A DNA stretch of 64,000 nt from Mucor racemosus (lineage: Eukaryota; Mucoromycota; Mucoromycetes; Mucorales; Mucoraceae), in the NCBI GenBank assembly GCA_027405735.1, contig JAPEHQ010000004.1, positions 1,922,001 to 1,986,000 of the forward strand. Direction: 5' to 3'. The notes below the pieces were generated by a model. That model did not search any database, was not told where the DNA came from, and worked only from the letters and a program-made list of their open reading frames with translations. The position numbers and the translations under genes are program-made. The first letter of the stretch is position 1. Every line of letters begins with the position of its first letter. Shown one piece after another: positions 23,790 to 34,071 of this stretch.

Positions 23790-25095
23790 TCAAAGATCAA
23801 ATAGCTAAATTGCCAGCATTTAGTAATTCACTATTTTTTTGTAACCCATCCGATTTTTTACTAAATAACACCGAGAAAAATTATATGCCGATGTACCTGA
23901 GATGTTCAGCTTTAATTCAAAATCAAGTATCCGGAAATATCCTATTTTTTGCAGCTGGTGTACATTTTTCAGTGTTGAGGTTCCAGATTTTTACGCATAT
24001 TTCACTGCTAAAAATTGGAAACTTTAAGGCTTCATATCTCTAGAAAAAATTAAGCTATACTAACACTTTTTAATAATAAAGCTTACTTGTTTTACAGTGC
24101 TCTATAACATATTTAAATATGAAAAAATTCTGAGCACTTTTATTTTTTTTTTCATTTTTTTGGCATTTCTATGGTAGGCTTCAAAATATTGGTTAAACTG
24201 AACAACATTTTTTTTGCATTCATGTCATTGAGCTCGTTAAGTTCTCTCGGATCCAATTTAGAGTTTTTCAAAATGTTAAGTTTTCTTGGAGATACCCTCA
24301 AAAATGTATACAAAAAGATACCTTCATTTCTAGCATCCATTTTTCCCTTATATACCCTCATCCTAAATTCTGAAACTGAAAAAAATTTGGAAAAAAATTT
24401 CGTTTTCTCTACGAAGAATGCAGCTAAAAGATTCTACAATAGCTCGATCGATAGATAATGTTTTTGCGCATTATTACCATTAATAATATTGTAAATATGC
24501 TTATGAAAAGTGATGTGTATCTTCAAAAAATCTCTAAAATTTCAATTACATTTTGCACAAAATTTAATGTGAAACATTCTTTTGAATTTTATTTAAATGG
24601 ATGCAGAATCCATAACTGTACAAAATCTATTTAATACACTAGGTCAACTTACTTTGCAGCTCATGAGCCTTTAAACGATTTTGTTTTTTGAATCATTTTT
24701 CATTCATTTCAACAAATAAATTTTGGATCTCCGTGATGATAGATTTTATGCTGTGATAAGAACTATTATTTTGGTTATCTCGATGAAAAATCAATATTTT
24801 TCGCTGGAACAAAAAATGCAAAGTAGCAGTTCATTAGATCTATCTTATGAATATAGAAATTAATACCTGAATAATGGGTCTTAACTTTTACAAAATAATA
24901 AACTATTATTTACAATAGCAGAAAACATAGAAAAAATTACATTCTTGTGAATATCGATTCAATTGATCTCCAATTACACATGAAGGTAGTTTCAAGTATC
25001 TCCTACAAAAACATATATATTTCTACTTTCACAAGCCATTGTGAACTGAGAAAATCATCAGCAAAACATCCTACTCCTGTATACTGGAACCACTA
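23790..25095 (-). repeat. Dispersed repeat R1, copy 3
   Basis: Inverted relative to copies 1 and 2. It carries the minus-strand frame 24361-24152 (MRVYKGKMDARNEGIFLYTF, then FLRVSPRKLNILKNSKL) and a 95-codon plus-strand frame (24171-24458) across the same DNA. Similarity to copy 2 extends to about 25095, past the end of copies 4 and 5, which defines the longest version of the repeat. Confidence 0.75.
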
Positions 25096-25785
25096 AAAGA
25101 TTCGCTTTCAACGAACAACGACCCAAGTTAGCTTCAACGTTATATCGCACAAGTCCTAAAACAGTCTCCATAGATGGTAGTAATTTTAGCTTCCATTAAT
25201 CCTTGAGCTCGCTTGAATTGCGCTTTTTTTTTAAGATATTTGTAGTTGCTTTGGCTAGCTTGGTTAAATTTTTTTATCGATTTCCTGCTTGGCGCTCGAT
25301 AAACACATCAAAAGCTTGCTTGTATGCTTGCTCGAAATGCTTTAAATTGAAATAGGATTGCTTGATTGCTTGACGTGAAAGCGAGGAAGCAGCACTTAAT
25401 ACAGGGCTATGTAATGATCTGTAATTTTGGTTTAACAACAAAGGTGGAAAATATGCTTATAAATATTATTCTTGTTATTATAAATTGGTGATCACTGGAT
25501 TGATGAAGGTTGGTGTTCTTATTTGTAAATTAGATATTTATTAGTGAATAAATAAAAGTAAAGGGAGTGTAACAAGACAGATAAATCTACAAGGGATCAT
25601 GTAATGATTTCCTTGTAGTATTTATATAAGGAATGAGGCAATGTTTTGCATAAATGAAACTGAAATGTTTGACTCATTACAGGCTAATATAAATCAAGTA
25701 AGTTACTATTCATCATATAAAACAATAAAAAGTATTTACCCATTGGGTATCTTTTGAGAAAATTGGATCAATAACCAGTGCCTTG
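25096..25785. repeat. GCTTG/GCTCG-rich segment and LTR-like fragment
   Basis: 25195-25400 is dense in GCTTG and GCTCG words in one orientation, like 36650-37030. Such word arrays resemble the subterminal repeats of some hAT-type transposons, but no transposase is present. 25470-25640 is a diverged copy of 27280-27440 and 38630-38790 (shared blocks GATTGATGAAGGTTGGTGTT, GACAGATAA and TTTCCTTG(T/C)AGT). Confidence 0.5.
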
Positions 25786-27978
25786 TGTTAGTTTCTAACG
25801 TAATGAAAATTTGCTAATAACCGTATATCGTAATTATTATGGGAATTTATGAACAAAAAGTCTTCATGAATGAGATAAAAACAACCTAATAAAATGATGT
25901 AAGAGTTATAATCAAAAGTGGAACTACTATCATACTTACGTTTTCAGCTCAAATTAAAAAGCTTGAAACTAAAAGGAAAGAAATTAGATCCACATGTGCT
26001 GAACTAAGGTACTATTTCCCCACATAAGAAATTAAATGTTATCTCACATAAAACCATGCTCTAATATTCAAATAGAGATAATACGAATTTAACAGTAAAT
26101 AAAGAAAGTATTAGTAATTTGACATATAATAAAGTAGACCGAATCATAAACAAAACAAATTGATTCATAAAATAAACTGAAGAAACACATACTGTAGACC
26201 AAAGTAAGGATTGCTCTATGCGGATCATTAACAAATATGCCAAAAACAGGCATTAAAAGGCCGCCTTCATTATGTAAATCAAGAAGCTCAATATAAACTT
26301 TAAAATAACAAACAAACTAATTGATTTACCAAAACGAATAAACGTATAGATATTGCACGAAGACAATGGAATCATAATTCTACCATTTAATAGTAGTATG
26401 ATGATAGACATATGGAATGCAGCATTGTCTGATTCGCATGTTAAACATCACGGTTTGACAGATGTCTTAAGTTGGTAATTCGGTTACAGTATTCCTAATT
26501 CTGATAGATCACTGACACTTACGGCGCAACTCCCAGCAGATATAACAAAATCACAACTAATATAAATAGAGTAGAAATATAGACCTATTGCACACTATCC
26601 ATTATTTCAATAAAGAAGAATTTAAACTGTATCTTTTTCAAAGCTTTTTATTTTACATTTCACTGGACCACAGTATATTTTTGGCTCATTTATAAACCTC
26701 TGAGTGTGTTTTAAAAAAGGTGATTTTTATTATAAATTCAATATGCGATCCACATTTTTGTCAATGGTCACTCTTCCAAAACAAATGCCGCACAATCTCC
26801 GGGCGCGCCCATCTAATAATATTCTTTCCAAGCTGTAAATTTCTAGAAAAAATTACCGGACAGTCCGGACGCTGCTGTTTAAATATCTCAAGCGGCCGTG
26901 AGATGCAGGTATTGAAATTTCATACAAAAACTAAGGTTCGACTGCATAATTAATTATTCGAAGGCCTATTTTATGTAAAGCCTAAAATACAACATACAGC
27001 ATTTGCTGCACACTTGTATTAAAAACAATTAAAATATAATCTTCCTTATGAACACTAATCCAACTAAGCTGCACTTTACATGATGGAAAAAGGTATGAAT
27101 ATGTGCTTTTTTAGGTGTTTCGGATATCAACTTCCATGTGACATTGTGCATTCGAAAAGTTTGAAAAACAAGTTGTATACCTGCTATTTACACCTATTGT
27201 AATTATCTGCAATCTTGGATAAATATTATGGTCAAAATAATATGCTAATGATATGGTTGTTTTTAATATTAAAAATGGGTGAACATTGATTGAAGGAAGG
27301 TTGATGTTCTTATTTATAAATTGGATATTTATTAAGGGAAATAAATAAACATGTAAAGAGGCAGAAAGACAGATAATTCCACAGGAAATTATGGAAAGAT
27401 TTCCTTGCAGTTTTTATAGGAACATTTGAGATGAGCATTACTGCTGTAAATTATTATTGTGATACTTTGATTCATTTATAGTATTGACTTGATTTGAATG
27501 AATGAATAAACTCATGTTAATTTATTTAGTTTCTAAAAAATATTTGTTTCTATTTAGTGGCCAACAACTAATAACCAAGAAGAGAAAAACAAGATGTTGC
27601 CTTGTATACCACTACCAACTCTCAAAAGTACTACATCATAATTATTATTACGTATTTGTTAATTGATTTTACTAATAAATCAATTTTTATAGGCCAAAAG
27701 TAAAGGCGTATTCAGCACAAAACGCTTGAAACAATTCAATTATACTAACTTACATGGTTTATAATCTCTTGTTCATTCAATTGCTATATTTATTTGATTT
27801 TCATATTTTTTTATACTGCTAATCAACTCGTTCGTCCATTAGAGCTAACTAACCATCCTTGTTTAGCGTATCTATAATAACGGTCCATTATTAATTATTA
27901 GCTCATGATATGCAAAATTATTAAAAGGGGTCATCTAATCTCAAATTTATCTGATTCAACTGCTGATACTAAACTAGC
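25786..27978 (+). repeat. Large direct repeat X, copy 1 (with insertion)
   Basis: Aligns with 37815-39330 in the same orientation, with few differences over about 1.5 kb. Landmarks are 'CGTAATTATTATGGG', the GC-rich block at 26738-26945, 'TGATGGAAAAAGGTATGAAT' and the shared end 'CAACTGCTGAT(A/G)CTAAACTA'. After position 25994 this copy has 678 bp absent from copy 2. A 77-78 codon frame (26720-26953) is the same in both copies but has no recognised domain. The flanks of the two copies differ immediately outside these limits. No target duplication was seen. Confidence 0.8.
25995..26672. mobile_element. 678-bp LTR-like insertion within repeat X
   Basis: Copy 2 of X reads GATCCACAGAATATTTTTGG without interruption. 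Copy 1 reads GATCCACA, then 678 bp, then resumes at GTATATTTTTGG. The inserted DNA begins TGTGCTGAAC and ends GGACCACA, and CCACA occurs at both junctions (25990-25994, 26668-26672). It contains R5-related sequence (26355-26515) and an AATAAA near its right end. TG...CA ends plus a polyadenylation signal suit a solo LTR, but no coding region is present. The 5-bp CCACA could be either a target duplication or part of the element's ends. Confidence 0.55.
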
Positions 27979-28074
27979 ATTAAATTAGTTGTGTTGACTC
28001 GCAATGAATTAAGGCGTTTTATCAAGTACGATGTTGTTGGCGTTCAATGTATTTTAGTTAAATTGAACAGATAG

Positions 28075-28605
28075 AGATATTATGTGTCGTATATTTTTAG
28101 GATTGATAAATAGTACTTAAAAAAGAATGAGTAATTAATCAGTTCTTCAACTGTCTAATAAAAACAAGATATCGTTTATGTAGATGTAAAAGTATGGCCT
28201 TTTATATTGATTTGACATTGAGATCCTGAGATGTAATTTAAGGCACTATTGAACCATTGGATCTGTTTGATAATAATCTAATGGATTGAAATGGATCAAT
28301 CATAATTTAACCGTTCTTGCAGAGCTTGTGAGTTGTCTTGCTTCAATGCTGCACTAAATATGCTTGGATGTTGATTTGATAACTACTTGATTGGTTGACT
28401 GCTGGGATGAAATAATGTGGTGTCATAATTGAGGTTCAAGCGTTCTTGGTAATTACTGGATTAAACTTGGTACGCTAGGAGTTTCTTATATCCGATATCA
28501 AGACTTGCACTTCAATACATGTCGTAGTCAATAGATTGTAAGATTTATTGATACTGTAGAAGGTGATAATGTATGATACTAGTAGGTGGAATACAACATG
28601 AAGGG
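28075..28605 (+). repeat. Dispersed repeat R2, copy 2
   Basis: Reverse-complement partner of 4131-4685. It has 'GTGTCGTATATTTTTAG' at the left end and 'GGAATACAACATG' at the right. No open frame and no target duplications were seen. Confidence 0.65.
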
Positions 28606-29284
28606 TGAATGTCTACTGCTATTTATATTTGATTTAAGGATTGCTTACACACCTGTCTAGAACAGTGTTCGCATACTAAAATTTAGTGTCAATCGTCACT
28701 TATGCTAATGTAATTATATCCAGATATAGATGATCAGTCTAAAGTCTTTAGTTGCTCTTGGCAACACTAATTATTAATATTCTTTACTTTCTATCTTTTA
28801 TTGTAAGTCTAGATTATCAGAACTTAGCTTATGTGATTATCAGGGTGATTATTTACAGTGTTTATATGACACATATGCTAAATATGTTAAGGGATAGTTT
28901 ATTGTCATATTTAAACTACGATTTAAGGTACATTTATATATTAAAATACAACAAAACTTACTTAGATTTTAAATAATCATCATATGCTATTAGTATCATC
29001 TTGTTTTCTATTTAGTTGCCGTATTATTAAAAATCAAGCTTTTTATAGCTTATAACAATGACAATGGGATATTTCTAAGTTTAGATTGACATTTATCATA
29101 AGGCGTCCTGATGATACGTTTGATACTACTGTAAATGGAACCAGTTAATAATTTAATTTATGGAATTTGAATGCAAATACCGAGGAACGATTTGTAAGTA
29201 CTTAAGTTGGTTCTGGTTAGCATTGGTGTTCAGCCGGTTGCCAGCTAAATTTACTAGTATAAGCTGGGCTCCACGGCTTCCCTA
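28606..29284. other. AT-rich spacer left of the large palindrome
   Basis: No gene. The frame at 28752-28976 is Leu/Ile/Tyr-rich with no domain. The last 60 nt (from about 29225, GTTCAGCCGGTTGCCAGC) are less AT-rich and differ from the sequence outside the other end of the palindrome. Confidence 0.4.
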
Positions 29285-30926
29285 GTTCTGGTAAAGCATT
29301 GAATAAATTGGCTTGGGATAAAGAGGGTAAAAAGGTGGCAATAGGTTCCAGTGACGGCCATGTTTATGTTTATAATATTGGAGACGTAAGAGTAAAAAAA
29401 GACTTAATGTAAATCACCTCTAGCGCAATAATTATAAAGACTATATTATCATCAAATAAACTACCACACAATATTAACATGTATAAAGGTTTACAGTAAT
29501 AAGCTTGAATCAAGTGGGTATAGCATTGTAAATTCTTGAAAAAGTTCTCCAGTATAATAAAATCTCTTATTTTTTAGACTTACAAGGCTTATAAGCGGAA
29601 TATTAATTTAGAAAATTATTTTTGTCCAGATCATCAATTTTGACATTTTTTAATTTTTTTTTTTGATTTTGCAAATCTAGAGTTAATTATACTACCAATT
29701 ATAAAAACAAAAAATATACACATATGCAGAATTTAGCGCTCTATTTGCTCAATAAAAAATAATAAACATTTCTATTGCAAAATATTATATGAAAATCCTT
29801 TAATCAAAAAACCGTTTTTGGGCCAAAAGTGCAAAGTTTCATTACTTAGTTTTTAATATTAAGTTTTTATAAAATGTGTATTAGTCATGGCTACAATTTT
29901 CTCTCACAATGTAGTATATTTAAACGTTGATTTTGGTATCAAAATTTGATTTTTCTGTTTTTTGATCAAAATCATGAGTGTTGGTAAGGATAAAATGAGT
30001 CCCGAAAATGTCTGCTACAAAATCTGAATTTTCAGACCGTACGCGGTTAAATATAGAAAAAGTTTAAAAACCCGCTTTTTTATTTAAAACTTAGATATAT
30101 ACCATAGTATAAGAAGAGACTTAGCCATTCAATCTTGCTATTCTCAATTACGGTGTCGCTCTATGGGCTCGCTTTTGCAATTTTTTAATGAAGAATCTAT
30201 GATGTGACAGCCGATTTTTTTTGGTAGAAAATGCATGTTTCTATGATAACAGATATTGGCTATTTTGTTTAGTTTATGGGTTGATGCGCTTTAATGCTGC
30301 TTTTACATTGGCTGAAATGTGCAATTTAGCAGGATTTTGATTGCGCTAAATAATATAAAGCCTTGAAAATCCTTTTCTACTACGTGGTGTGTTGTTTCCC
30401 TCTTTTTGTTTTCATATTCCAAGGATATTATTTACCGTTTGATAAGGCATATCAGACTAACAAAATGGTATTCTTCTCTTTTATCTGAATACGCATGCTA
30501 ACATAATTAAGGGGCTAATAATGTTTTTAATATAGGCAGCAGTCGTTATATTAGAGACTGATATTTTTATTTAACTGCATTCCAGGATCAAATATCATTA
30601 TTTACTACTGTATTGTTGGACAACATACTTCTTAACTACCAGATGAAATCGAAGGCAATGATATTTATATCTATTCAATGAAAAGCTAGAACTGGCTACA
30701 AACTCACGAAATGTTCCAGGAAAGTGATAAAAGTTCAAATACTATAGAAACACAAAAAAAGAACAATCTAATTCGTTGCCTAATTACCATAGTTTTGATT
30801 GTATATATACTGTACTTGAAAACAAATCTTTTTACAGCTGACAATCGTAAACTAAAATAGTTAGTTTAAAGAACGTTAATTTGTTTAAATTTTATGAGTG
30901 ATAAAGTAACATTTATAATCTTAGAT
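29285..30926 (+). repeat. Left arm of the 6.4-kb palindrome
   Basis: Reverse-complement match to 34072-35715. The outer 1.4 kb is nearly identical (mainly a single A/G change near the tip and homopolymer length differences). The inner 0.2 kb is more diverged (for example around 30775-30926). The outer limit is the shared GTTCTGG, beyond which left and right flanks differ. No transposase is encoded in the arm. The tip carries a captured gene fragment, listed separately. Confidence 0.9.
29287..29385 (+). pseudogene. Gene fragment: dynein intermediate chain-like WD40 repeat
   Basis: The 33 codons translate as SGKALNKLAWDKEGKKVAIG, followed by SSDGHVYVYNIGD, then a GTAAGA donor. The pattern (ALN-L-W---G----VG-S-G-V-VYD-G) matches the last WD40 blade of cytoplasmic dynein intermediate chains. 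Neither upstream WD40 blades nor the remaining C-terminus are present. A mirror copy (one A/G difference near the tip) is at 35615-35713 on the minus strand, because it lies inside the inverted arms. It is interpreted as a captured host exon, not a working gene. Confidence 0.6.
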
Positions 30927-31120
30927 TTGGCTTGCATATAAACTTAAGCAGTGAATGTTATTTAAGTTTATGCCCGAGCAAAAACCATTGTTACTGCAAA
31001 TATTACAACTACAGACATATTTACAAATAATGATGATCGTAAATATATTGGCTGTTAAATGTATTGCTCTATCACATCAACAACCTATTGAATTGTATTG
31101 TCTATAATCTATATTATTAA
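30927..31120. other. Left loop spacer between palindrome arm and transposon
   Basis: 194 nt of AT-rich sequence between the left arm and the TTAA at 31117-31120. The corresponding right spacer (33666-34071) is longer and unrelated in sequence. Confidence 0.6.
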
Positions 31121-33665
31121 CAAGTTGGAATTAGGTCAGCCCATTTGGGCCGATTCAGCCCAAATGGGCCGACAATAAATCAACGTTTTTGAATGGAAGG
31201 GAATTTGATTTTTTAAAATCTCGTATTTGGCTTCAGAAGTTCAGGGCATACATTGATATTTTTTTTTTGTTTGAAATTATTTTCATTATTTACTATTTAT
31301 TAAATTTTGCTTTTAAAGTTTCCCTAATTTATATTCAAAAATCTGAAAGTCATGCCTCCCGCTAACAGTAAACTCGCTATTAACGTACTTGTATCAATAA
31401 GCAAACGTTTCATCAACAACGTAGAGGCTGAAAGCATCTTACGCGATAAGTACGATTGGAATACACCCCTTTTGAGCTTCAAGGGAGTGACAACTGGCCG
31501 TTCAGAGGTCAACAACAGAGTTCTGTATGATGTTGTCTTGAACGAGGTACCAGGTATTACATTGACCATTAAGCAAGGTTGTATCAAGTATCTTGGTCCT
31601 GTTGAAGTCCCTGTTTCCGAAAGTACAGTAGCTCCAGAGGTTGTTAATGTACCCATCGCGAGCGAGGACCTTCTGGAGGACGCTATTCAGGAAGAAGAAG
31701 AGGAAGATGTTGAGATTGACTTGACTCCTGCTGAAGGATGGAGTGCTGGAGAAGTTTTTATTGATAACAGGCTTTGTAATGTAAGTTATCAAAATGAGAA
31801 AGCAAAACTAATGTTATCCAATGCAAAATATGCCACTCCCTTGGAATATTTCTTGTTTTTTTTACCATTGGCCCACTTTCATCGCATCATTGGTAACATC
31901 AACATTCATGCAAGAAATGTTAACAATTCTTGGTCTGATCTTACTTTCAATGAGTATTTGATGTGGATTGCGCTCCTCACTGTCATGACAGTACTTAAAC
32001 ATTCAGACCGTAAGGCATATTGGAGACAAGGATCAAGTCATTTTATGATGAGCATCAACTTCTCGAGATATATGTCGTTCAAACGATTTAATGATATTAT
32101 GCGCATGCATTGTTTTGAAGTCCACTCTGCTGAAAAACAACAGCTTGATCCTTTGTATCAGATTCGCTCAACCATTGATGCATTCAACAGCCACATGGCA
32201 GCTTGTTTAGAACCTGGTAAGTATTTGGTAATTGATGAGTCAATGAATCAATGGCTAGGTGTTGGAATGCCCAACTTGAAAAAGGTCCCAAGAAAGCCTC
32301 ACCCCATCGGTCAAGAATTCAAAACATTGGCTGACCACCACACTTTCTGCATTGTACGTATGGATACTGTAGGCGATCCTAAACCTAAGGAGTATGATAA
32401 TAATGCTGGTATGCGTAAGCTGACAGCAACTGTCAAACGCCTGGTAAAACCTTGGTTTGGTAGTGGTCGCACCGTGATTGCGGATTCTTGGTTTGGGTCA
32501 CCAGAGATGACAACAATGTTATCTAATCTTGGATTATATTCCATCATGCAGGTAACAAAGCGTCGTTACTGGCCCCGAGGTATGCCTACTACTGATATCG
32601 TAGAGCAAGTGGAAGAGGCTCATGGTAGTCATTACACGATGATGAAAAACGACCTTAGTAATGGTAGAATCTTTGTATGTGCCTATCGCGATAAGAAGGT
32701 TAAGGCCTTTGTATCGTCGTGTGGTACTACAATTATGTCAGGTCAAAAAACATTTGTAGGCTGTGATGGTCAACAAGTAACTATCAGACGACCTGCTGTA
32801 GTAGATGAGTATGAGACTCATAAGAGTGAGTAGATATTTTGCGTACATTAAAAGCATATACTGATGATCGCAATACTAGGTTTCGTTGATGCTGCCAACA
32901 ATCTTCGTGATAATATGACTTCTTACCACGATATCATTTCCACTGAAAGGTGGGAGATGCGTTTCTTCGGCTTCTTTTTGGGTATCTGTGAAGCTAATGC
33001 GTTTAGCTCTTTTCGAGTATTCGCAAAAGATGGGGAAATATCCCATAGTTCCTTCAAGGATACTTTGGCTTGGACCCTTCTTTCGCATTGTGAGGAGTTG
33101 GCTCGTGGCCCTGATGCCACTGAGTCGATTTCCAATGACCAAAGAGTACTTAGAAGTTGTGGAACGCATTCATATGTCACCATGAAAGGAGAGGATGGTA
33201 AAAAACGCATCAGATTAGGATGTGCCAGTTGCTATCGTTCTGGCTTATGTGGTACAAGAGTGGAAAAATCGTGTAGCTGCGACCCACATACACCTATGTG
33301 TAAATCGTGCTATACTGCACATTTACAGGACGTTTGGGCTCGCCAACAACATGTAAATAATTCTTTGTAACTGCAAGTATATTTCTATTAATTTTTTTAA
33401 ATAAAATTGTCCTAACTTTCAAGAATACCAACTGTCTAAAAAGTCGGCCCAAATGGGCGTACTCAATTTTTGAAAAACAGCCTTCACAAGATGGACGATT
33501 AATGGCTCATTTATCACTTTTTTTGAAAAAAACAAAAAAGATCGTATAGAGAAACACTGTCTTCTCATGGCAGACTTAATCATTATTTGATATATAGTCT
33601 TTGTGGAGAAAAATTTATTTTTAAATGGTCGGCCCAAATGGGCTGATCGGGGTAATCTCTACTTG
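31121..33665 (+). mobile_element. piggyBac-like DNA transposon (2,545 bp)
   Basis: The element is bounded by TTAA on both sides (31117-31120 and 33666-33669), the invariant piggyBac target. The ends are inverted and similar: CAAGTTGGAATTAGG, then TCAGCCCATTTGGGCCGA on the left, and the reverse complement of the right end gives CAAGTAGAGATTACCCCGA with the same 18-mer. Each end carries two copies of the 12-bp palindromic word GCCCAAATGGGC or its complement (31139, 31158; 33447, 33632). The single spliced transposase gene fills the interior. It lies in the loop of the 6.4-kb palindrome, so it probably inserted into that structure. Confidence 0.82.
31352..33370 (+). CDS. piggyBac-family transposase (DDE_Tnp_1_7), apparently intact
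   Basis: Two exons, 31352-32825 and 32880-33370. Removing a 54-nt intron (GTGAGT...ACTAG) joins EYETHKS to FVDAANNLRDN and gives 654 residues without stops. The family cuts and pastes DNA at TTAA. Visible parts are an acidic N-terminal region (Glu-run about residue 115), the domain start TPLEYFLFFLPL, the first catalytic Asp in YLVIDESMNQW (about 295), the second in TVIADSWFGSPE (about 377), the third in FVDAANN (about 494), and a Cys/His-rich C-terminal domain (CGTH...CASC...CGTR...CSCDPHTPMCKSCY) typical of piggyBac cross-brace zinc fingers. Codon use is more GC-rich than in the surrounding AT-rich DNA. No frameshift was found, so activity is possible but untested. Confidence 0.92.
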
Positions 33666-34071
33666 TTAATAATAGCAAATGTAATTTAAAAACACATTCC
33701 AATAAAAAATGCAATGGAATTTTGAGAACAGAACGATGTTCATGTACAAACCAATTTGTGCCCATACGATCTGCTCATTATTCTCATGATCAGATCTCTT
33801 ATTATGCACAAATCGGGATAATGATAATATGCCTATGGGAATTCTACTATTATGCACATATGGGATTAATGTCATGCACATGGACAGAATCTGTAATTCT
33901 GCACATGCAGGCTGAGCATTGAGATCGTCTGCAGATTCTTTTGTTGTGCCCGTGTGCATCTTGTTATCTTTTTAGCCATCATATTCAGTGGGCACAACAG
34001 CAGCTCAGGCTCTCGTGTGCAGCCCACCTGGGCACAAAAAAATTATCTTGCGCAGCATAATAGGTCGGCTG
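33666..34071. other. Right loop spacer with degenerate GCACAT/GGGCA palindromic words
   Basis: Non-coding spacer between the transposon and the right arm. It is rich in short palindromic or near-palindromic words (TGCACATATGGGAT, TGCACATGCAG, GTGCCCGTGTGCAT, GCCCACCTGGGC), and ends with TCGGCTGTAGTG, which recurs at about 36635. It may be the remnant of a small non-autonomous element related to the transposon ends. Confidence 0.5.
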
